A stretch of 12,557 nucleotides of DNA, taken from contig JAJYGL010000113.1 in assembly GCA_021790625.1 (NCBI GenBank), positions 1 to 12,557 on the forward strand, given 5' to 3'. The DNA is from Pseudomonadota bacterium (GTDB lineage: Bacteria; Pseudomonadota; Gammaproteobacteria; Burkholderiales; Sulfuriferulaceae). The translations under genes and the position numbers were made by a program. The notes under the pieces are model-generated. The model did not search any database, was not told the origin of the DNA, and was given only the letters and a program-made list of their open reading frames with translations. Positions 7,854-12,557 of the stretch are shown in pieces (position 1 is the stretch's first letter; each line of letters begins with the position of its first letter).

Positions 7854-9113
7854 TTGAAAACCATTATTTTTCACCGTATTCAGGACATCGACCCGACACA
7901 ATGGAACCAATTGCTGTCCGGGCATTCCTGCACATTTTCCCACGAATTCTGGCTAACCGTAGAACAATCTGCACTGAACGACTTCCATTATCGCCATATT
8001 CTGTTTCTCGATGATGACAGTGAACCATTGGCGCTCGCCACGGTGTACAGCATCACTACCGACATCGCCATTTTTGCCCCCGCAGCGCTACGTCGCCTGC
8101 TCAATACCATTCGACAGTGGTACCCCAGATTTCTCAAATTCAGCATGCTGGAATGTGGCACACCAGTGACGCTCAACAGCCCGCCCATCGTACTGCGCAA
8201 AGATGCCGATATCCCTGTCGTACTTGGCGAGCTACACCGTATCATGCATCAACTGGCCAAAACAGAAGGCCATTTTTTAATGGTGTTGCGCGATTTCGAA
8301 GCCAATGCCGAACATTGGCGCCCCTTCCTGAAGCCTTTGGGCTATCACTGGGTACCCAGCTTACCCAATACCTGGCTCAATATCCGCTGGCGCAGCACAC
8401 AGGACTGGCGCCATGCCATGAAAAGCTATTACCGTAGCAAACTCAACAAACATTTGCGTAAGAATGAAGCGGAAGGTATACGGCATGAACGCATCATCGA
8501 TTTTGCGCCGCTGGCTGTTCAATTATGCCAACAATGGCTGGTCGTACACGAACAGGCTGACGAATTTCAGCGTGAAGTGCTTACCCCCGCATTTTATCGT
8601 GCGTTCTCGGACAACATGGGGGAACGGGCACAGGCGCTACTTTATTATCGTGGCAATGAACTCGTAGGGCACGCGTTGTTATTGATGGACGGTGATGTCC
8701 TGCGCTGGCTGTATTTTGGTCGCAAGACAGCCGTCAATGATAGTCTGTACCTATATGTTGGCTACAGCGTCGTTAGCACCGCCATCGAACTTGGATTCAA
8801 GCGACTGGAAATGGGATTGACCACCTACCCCATCAAACAGGACCTCGGTGCTGAAATTGCGCCGATTTATCTGGCGCTACGCGGCACATCCGCGTTCATC
8901 AATCTGTTTGTCGGCCTGTTCTACCCCCTGCTCAACAGCATTCCCGCCACCAGCACACGACATATATTCAAATCCGAAAACATTTCTGCCAATATTTCTG
9001 CCAATATTTCTGCCAATACTTCTTCCAGCACTTCTGGCAATACCTCTGCCAATACCGCCATCAACTCGACCGGCATTACCGCACACCAGCCACCCGACGC
9101 AAAATCATCCTGA
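7854..9113 (+). CDS. FemAB/BioF2-type GNAT acyltransferase with a repetitive C-terminal tail
   Basis: A 419-residue protein that looks like the GNAT-fold acyl- or aminoacyl-transferases of the FemAB/BioF2 (Acetyltransf_6) and DUF482 kind. In the middle, YYRSKLNKHLRKNEAEG (from Tyr192) is the basic helix common in this group. It is followed by a beta-rich acceptor region (ELVGHALLL, WLYFGR) and LTTYPIKQDLGAE at 322-334, which resembles the C-terminal core motif. No signal peptide is seen. The start is TTG 7854; an in-frame TAA at 7812 and no other start codon leave it as the best choice, although no Shine-Dalgarno is visible. After about residue 370 the fold ends and an Asn/Ser/Thr/Ala-rich tail follows, coded by 12-bp repeats. 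The gene faces opposite to its neighbours and overlaps the KpsC-like gene tail-to-tail by 38 nt. By context it may attach an acyl chain, perhaps the PKS product, to a sugar or lipid; that is inference. Confidence 0.82.
   Translation: MKTIIFHRIQDIDPTQWNQLLSGHSCTFSHEFWLTVEQSALNDFHYRHILFLDDDSEPLALATVYSITTDIAIFAPAALRRLLNTIRQWYPRFLKFSMLECGTPVTLNSPPIVLRKDADIPVVLGELHRIMHQLAKTEGHFLMVLRDFEANAEHWRPFLKPLGYHWVPSLPNTWLNIRWRSTQDWRHAMKSYYRSKLNKHLRKNEAEGIRHERIIDFAPLAVQLCQQWLVVHEQADEFQREVLTPAFYRAFSDNMGERAQALLYYRGNELVGHALLLMDGDVLRWLYFGRKTAVNDSLYLYVGYSVVSTAIELGFKRLEMGLTTYPIKQDLGAEIAPIYLALRGTSAFINLFVGLFYPLLNSIPATSTRHIFKSENISANISANISANTSSSTSGNTSANTAINSTGITAHQPPDAKSS
8979..9062 (+). repeat. 12-bp tandem repeat coding a NISA-type tail
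   Basis: About seven in-frame 12-bp units. Units at 8979, 8991 and 9003 are AACATTTCTGCC, then AATATTTCTGCC twice (identical). Units at 9015, 9027, 9039 and 9051 are decayed copies. They encode Asn-Ile-Ser-Ala three times, then NTSS, STSG, NTSA and NTAI. The gradient from perfect to decayed copies suggests expansion by replication slippage with later drift. Because the unit is a multiple of three, a copy change would lengthen or shorten the tail without a frameshift. Confidence 0.9.
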
Positions 9114-10152
9114 AGCCTTCGCGCCACCAGACGGTGCGCCCGGCCGAACGACGACGCCATTCGGCCAGCGTATCCAGCGCAGCTTCCGGTGTCAGCAGAT
9201 GCCTGCCATCTCGCGACAAGTACAAGGGATAGTCCATCAGCACACCCGCCACCAGTTCGTCCAGCGTCAATCGGCGCTGGCGTCGGGCAACCGGCAACAT
9301 ATCTCGCGTCAGGCCCCAACCGGAATAAAACGGCTGTCCATGGCACACCACGGGTTTTTCCCGCAGCAAAGCTTCAAAACCAGCCAATGACGTCATGACG
9401 TGAACTTCATCCACAGCAGCCAACATCGCCCCCATATCTGCCTGGGCAACGACTTCGTCACACCATCGGTTCGCCTCATCATCCTCGCTGCCCGCAAGCC
9501 TCAATCGTGCCAACACATCTGGATGTGGTTTATACACCAGCCAGGCGTCCGGATTGGCCGCCCGTACCGCGCGCAACAACCCCATGTTGGTGCGTTCGCC
9601 GGGCGCGCCATACGCCAGCGAAGCATCGCTTTCCACCTGCCCCGGCACCAGAATGACCTTTTTGGCTCCGTTTGGCCGCTGCCAGGTACCATTTCCCACG
9701 TTATATTTCGTCAATCCTTTTGCCACGATACGCAAACGCAATTGTCGCGCCCGTTCGCGCATCGCATCATTCAGGACAATATTCATCAGGATTGTTTCGA
9801 GGTCAGACGGGCGCGTGGCATCGTAATAAATTCCCTGCCTATCCACTACCCAGGATATAGGGCGTACCAAATCGGCGCCCAACCCGACCGAGCGCAAAAA
9901 CCCATCTTCCATTCGCAATACGCGCAAGCCGTCTGGCAAGCTCTCCGGCAAGGGCATCATTCCCCACGACAGCAACCAGCCAACAGCAGGCAATTGCTCG
10001 CGTCGCGTCGCAAACACCAGTTTTCTGCCCGCAAAACACTGTCGCAACACCGGATGTTTCCACCGCGGGAAAGACCAGGCATACAAAACCGACGGCATAT
10101 CCGAAAAACGCGCTGCCGTGGGGAAATATTCAGGCAAAGCGCTCTCTCTCAT
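9076..10152 (-). CDS. Single-module KpsC-like capsule polysaccharide protein (beta-Kdo transferase family)
   Basis: A 358-residue protein of the KpsC/LipA capsule family, whose members extend the beta-Kdo linker on the capsule lipid. Family motifs in order: RMEDGFLRSVGLG at 80-92, RPISWVVDRQGIYYD at 97-111, VPGQVESDAS at 169-178, a TNMGLLRAVR segment at 188-197, YKPHPDV at 207-213, VHVMTSLAGFEALL at 250-263 and GQPFYSGWGLT at 272-282. E. coli KpsC is about 675 residues and holds two such transferase modules; here there is one. ATG 10152 overlaps the TGA of the GT4 gene (ATGA), so translation is probably coupled. Its stop at 9076 lies within the last codons of the opposing acyltransferase gene. 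No signal peptide or membrane segment is clear. The family call is firm. Which linkage it forms, and whether a second module lies elsewhere, cannot be seen. Confidence 0.92.
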   Translation of the reverse strand: MRESALPEYFPTAARFSDMPSVLYAWSFPRWKHPVLRQCFAGRKLVFATRREQLPAVGWLLSWGMMPLPESLPDGLRVLRMEDGFLRSVGLGADLVRPISWVVDRQGIYYDATRPSDLETILMNIVLNDAMRERARQLRLRIVAKGLTKYNVGNGTWQRPNGAKKVILVPGQVESDASLAYGAPGERTNMGLLRAVRAANPDAWLVYKPHPDVLARLRLAGSEDDEANRWCDEVVAQADMGAMLAAVDEVHVMTSLAGFEALLREKPVVCHGQPFYSGWGLTRDMLPVARRQRRLTLDELVAGVLMDYPLYLSRDGRHLLTPEAALDTLAEWRRRSAGRTVWWREGFRMILRRVAGVR

Positions 10153-11321
10153 GACGGATGTTCCATCTCTTGTGACAACTCTTGCAACAACGCATCAACC
10201 TGAACGAAATGCTGTGTCCAATCCGGAGCGACAAATGCGGACACTCTTTCACACTGCGCACGTCGGCGCATACTGTCTTCGCGTGAATATTCCAGCAGCA
10301 TTTGTCGCCACCCCACGCCATCGATTGGGTCGAGATATTCTGGAATATCTCCCGCAATTTCACGAAATACCGCCAGATCACTGGCCAGCACAGGAATGCC
10401 CAACTGTAACGCCTCGATCAATGGAATGCCAAATCCCTCCACAAACGAAGGAAACAACAACGCCTGCGCGTGCTGCAACCAGCGGATCAATTGCGCATCG
10501 TCACAATCCGGCTGCTCCAGCACGACATTCTGCAAAACAGAACAACGCTCCAACATATCGACAACCTGCTCGCACTCCCAACCACGCTGTCCAATCAACA
10601 CCAGCCGTGGCACGGCATTACCCGCCTGTTCTACCCACGCACGCCAGATATTCAGCAGCAACAAATGATTCTTGCGTGGCTCGATTGTGCCCAACATCAC
10701 AAAATACGGTTCTGCCAACGGGCGGGCATCGTCCGTTCGCGCCAACATGCCTGCCGCCAGCAATGCAACGGTGTGTGGCGGCACAGGTAACGCATGCGTT
10801 TGAGCATACCGCAATAACACATCGCGTGTGGCAGACGAATTCATGACCAACGCTGCTCCGGCGTGCAACATGGTATCCAGCCGGCGACGATGCTTGTCGG
10901 CTTCACCTGGCCGGCAATACTCCGGATGCGTCATCGGAATCAGATCATGCAGAAAAAAAACCGGACGCAATGCCTGCCGCCGAATCTGTACCGCATAATC
11001 CGGATCATCGAGCCCGCTATGCCCGGTATGGAACAGCCACGCGCCACGACAACTGCGCCACGACAAAGCATACGCTTTGCCCACCAATCTGCGCACCAGC
11101 GCCGGCGACTGCGCCTGCGGCTCGGCGAGCAAGACTGCGAACAGTCGCGCCGAATCCGTTTTTCCCATCGCAAGCCAACGCCCGCCGAACCGGATCAGCG
11201 CCTGGGCATCTGCGCCATAATGCCGTAACCACGCCAGACCAACCCTGTCTACTCCCGTGGGCAAGCGACCTTTGAGCATACGGTCGACCAACCGGGTCAC
11301 ATCCATCAATATATCGACCAT
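10149..11321 (-). CDS. GT4 family (group 1) glycosyltransferase
   Basis: A 390-residue GT-B-fold retaining glycosyltransferase with the C-terminal nucleotide-sugar domain of the Glycos_transf_1 group. GTIEPRKNH at 211-219 supplies the usual Arg/Lys pair. PSFVEGFGIPLIEAL at 291-305 holds the EX7E motif (Glu295, Glu303). The N-terminus ILMDVTRLV...GRLPTGVDRV is typical of GT4 enzymes in polysaccharide loci. It would transfer a sugar from a nucleotide donor to the growing capsule or its linker in the cytoplasm; donor and acceptor cannot be told. I chose ATG 11321 because family members start near this ILxDVTRL strand and AGGA lies just before it. The frame extends upstream to TTG 11363, which has GGGGA about 9 nt ahead and would give 404 residues; that start is a real alternative. 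The stop overlaps the KpsC-like start by 4 nt. Confidence 0.92.
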   Translation of the reverse strand: MVDILMDVTRLVDRMLKGRLPTGVDRVGLAWLRHYGADAQALIRFGGRWLAMGKTDSARLFAVLLAEPQAQSPALVRRLVGKAYALSWRSCRGAWLFHTGHSGLDDPDYAVQIRRQALRPVFFLHDLIPMTHPEYCRPGEADKHRRRLDTMLHAGAALVMNSSATRDVLLRYAQTHALPVPPHTVALLAAGMLARTDDARPLAEPYFVMLGTIEPRKNHLLLLNIWRAWVEQAGNAVPRLVLIGQRGWECEQVVDMLERCSVLQNVVLEQPDCDDAQLIRWLQHAQALLFPSFVEGFGIPLIEALQLGIPVLASDLAVFREIAGDIPEYLDPIDGVGWRQMLLEYSREDSMRRRAQCERVSAFVAPDWTQHFVQVDALLQELSQEMEHPS

Positions 11322-11475
11322 ATTCCTGTTTTCATCAAACCTGAATCCGCGAAAGAAACCCAAGGAACCAATTCCCCGATATTTTGGCAGAATAAACTTT
11401 ATCCCGCATGGATTTTACGGTTAGAATAAGCGCCATTCGTCTGTTTCCCGTCTGCACAAGGTCTGCACAAGTTCC
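11322..11475. promoter_or_regulatory. Divergent intergenic region between the GT4 and export-lipoprotein genes
   Basis: This 154-bp spacer separates leftward and rightward genes, so it should carry promoters for both, though part may be coding if GT4 starts at TTG 11363. It is AT-rich around 11380-11430 and contains a near-perfect palindrome, ATAAACTTTAT, at 11392-11402. A weak rightward sigma-70-like pair is TTTATC at 11398-11403 and TAGAAT at 11422-11427 with 18 nt between. I found no convincing -35 for the leftward promoter. Function is inferred from layout. Confidence 0.35.
11450..11471 (+). repeat. Perfect 11-bp tandem duplication just before the export-lipoprotein start
   Basis: GTCTGCACAAG occurs twice back to back, at 11450-11460 and 11461-11471, ending 4 nt before the ATG at 11476. 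The junction creates AAGG at 11458-11461, the only Shine-Dalgarno-like string nearby, but at a long 14-nt spacing. The duplication therefore sits in the leader where it could alter translation initiation. Confidence 0.9.
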
Positions 11476-12557
11476 ATGTCAAATCGTTTTGCCACACAGT
11501 ACCCCCTGATGACAAGCCTGCTCGCTCTGCTTCTTGCTGGTTGTGCCACTTACCCCGGCTGGCTGCCGTCCGATGGCCCCAGCCGCGAACAAGTCATGAA
11601 CAGCAACAGCAAAAAATCGCCACGAATGTCTGATATCCAGTTAATCGATGTCAATGACGATGTCGCCCGCCAACTGTTGCACGATCGTCACAGCGCACTG
11701 TTTTCCGATACATTTGGCGCCACACACAAACTACCCTACGTCATTGGCCCTGGCGATGTCATCGATGTCACCATCTGGGAAGCACCACCGGCCATGTTGT
11801 TTGGCAGCATGCAAGCAAGCCATGTCGGCGCCAGCACCGCGCAAAGCATTACCTTTCCCGCACAAATGGTCGACAACAACGGCACCATCGAAATTCCGTT
11901 TGCCGGCGCCATTGATTGCAACAGCAAAACGCCCGAGCAAATCGAACACGAAATTGCCAACCAATTGCACGGTAAAGCGCATCAGCCACAGGTTCTGGTA
12001 CGCGTTGTCAGCAACAATACCGATAATGTCACCATCGTCGGTGAAGTCAACAAAAGCATCCGCATGCCTCTGACCGCACGCGGCGAGCGTTTGCTCGACG
12101 CCATTGCCAGCGCCGGCGGCGTGCGCCAATCCGTCGGCAAAATGACCATTCAGATCACCCGCGACAAACAGGTTCACGATTTGCCACTGGACACCATTAT
12201 CCGTGACCCGCAACAAAATATTGCGTTACAACCCGGCGATGTCGTCACCGCCCTGTACAAACCGCAAAGCTTCACTGTATTTGGTGCGACCGGCAAGAAT
12301 CAGGAAATCGACTTTGAAGCGCAGGGCATCTCGCTCACACAAGCCTTGGCTCGCGCTGGCGGGTTACAAAGCAACGTTGCCGATGCACGCGCCGTGTTTA
12401 TCTTTCGACTGGAAGACGACACAGCCCTACATTGGACACACCCCCCTCAAACGACCCCGGATGGCAAAGTGCCCGTTATTTATCAGGTGGACTTGCGAGA
12501 TCCCGCCAGCTTTTTCGTGGCGCAGAATTTTCCCATGGACAATAAAGACGTCATCTA
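11476..12557 (+). CDS. Outer-membrane polysaccharide export (OPX) lipoprotein, Wza/BexD/WcbC type, 3' end outside window (partial)
   Basis: The first 360 residues of a capsule export channel protein. A type II signal peptide covers 1-22, with an LLALLLAGC lipobox and lipidated Cys23; Ala24 follows rather than Asp, which fits outer-membrane sorting. The Poly_export domain starts at YVIGPGDVIDVTIWE (88-102) and continues through GTIEIPFAGAI (136-146) to PQVLVRVV (161-168). Two SLBB-type domains follow: VTIVGEV...LLDAIASAGG (about 175-215) with LQPGDVV (251-257), then FTVFGATG (266-273) with LTQALARAGGL (287-297). In the family these form an oligomeric outer-membrane and periplasmic exit channel. 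Total length in BexD/CtrA-like members is near 390-400, so only a short C-terminal part should be missing. ATG 11476 is the start: no in-frame start lies between it and an upstream TAG at 11422. KpsC/KpsS genes nearby suggest an ABC-transporter capsule system, with inner-membrane partners probably further right. Confidence 0.93.
   Translation, partial: MSNRFATQYPLMTSLLALLLAGCATYPGWLPSDGPSREQVMNSNSKKSPRMSDIQLIDVNDDVARQLLHDRHSALFSDTFGATHKLPYVIGPGDVIDVTIWEAPPAMLFGSMQASHVGASTAQSITFPAQMVDNNGTIEIPFAGAIDCNSKTPEQIEHEIANQLHGKAHQPQVLVRVVSNNTDNVTIVGEVNKSIRMPLTARGERLLDAIASAGGVRQSVGKMTIQITRDKQVHDLPLDTIIRDPQQNIALQPGDVVTALYKPQSFTVFGATGKNQEIDFEAQGISLTQALARAGGLQSNVADARAVFIFRLEDDTALHWTHPPQTTPDGKVPVIYQVDLRDPASFFVAQNFPMDNKDVI

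Noticed and set aside
7843..7857. Five-codon leader frame whose TGA overlaps the acyltransferase TTG
   Set aside because: It has no ribosome binding site and could easily occur by chance; I mention it only in the spacer entry.
9119..9145. CACC-AGAC-GGTG stem as a terminator at the convergent junction
   Set aside because: The stem is only four base pairs, no T run follows on either strand, and it lies inside the KpsC-like coding region.
8921..9346. 141-residue leftward frame antisense to the acyltransferase tail
   Set aside because: Its repeats are the reverse of the 12-bp repeat and the rest is an out-of-frame shadow of the KpsC-like gene; no independent motif.

Overview
The window reads as part of a Gram-negative capsule or surface-glycolipid locus. 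The organism is most likely a beta- or gammaproteobacterium. The evidence is KpsS-like and KpsC-like capsule-lipid glycosyltransferases, an outer-membrane polysaccharide export lipoprotein and proteobacterial-style gene packing; no rRNA, tRNA or housekeeping gene pins the taxon. Nearly all of the sequence is coding. I see no mobile element, CRISPR array or RNA gene.

Layout. From the left edge to 5446, a large type I polyketide/fatty-acid synthase runs leftwards out of the window. Its visible domains are KS-AT-DH-degenerate MT-structural KR half-first edge of an ER. Upstream of it on the same strand are a KpsS-like capsule protein (5525-6781) and an extended SDR sugar or lipid dehydrogenase/epimerase (6791-7810). 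A FemAB/BioF2-type acyltransferase gene (7854-9113) points the other way. It starts 43 bp from the SDR gene and its 3' end overlaps the next leftward gene. A second leftward pair follows: a single-module KpsC-like Kdo transferase (9076-10152), overlapped by 4 nt by a GT4 glycosyltransferase (10149-11321). After a 154-bp divergent spacer, the export lipoprotein gene (11476 to the right edge) runs rightwards.

How the genes may work together. KpsS and KpsC homologues build the beta-Kdo linker on a lipid terminus of capsules exported by ABC transporters. The GT4 enzyme would add a sugar to the repeat unit or linker, and the OPX lipoprotein forms the outer-membrane exit. The synthase, SDR and acyltransferase suggest that the locus also makes its own acyl chain and attaches it to the glycan or its anchor. 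The set KpsS + SDR + PKS resembles what I remember of the wcbO-wcbR end of the Burkholderia pseudomallei capsule I locus. That comparison is from memory and was not searched. The product of such a capsule-linked PKS is, to my knowledge, not well defined, and this is the most interesting question in the window.
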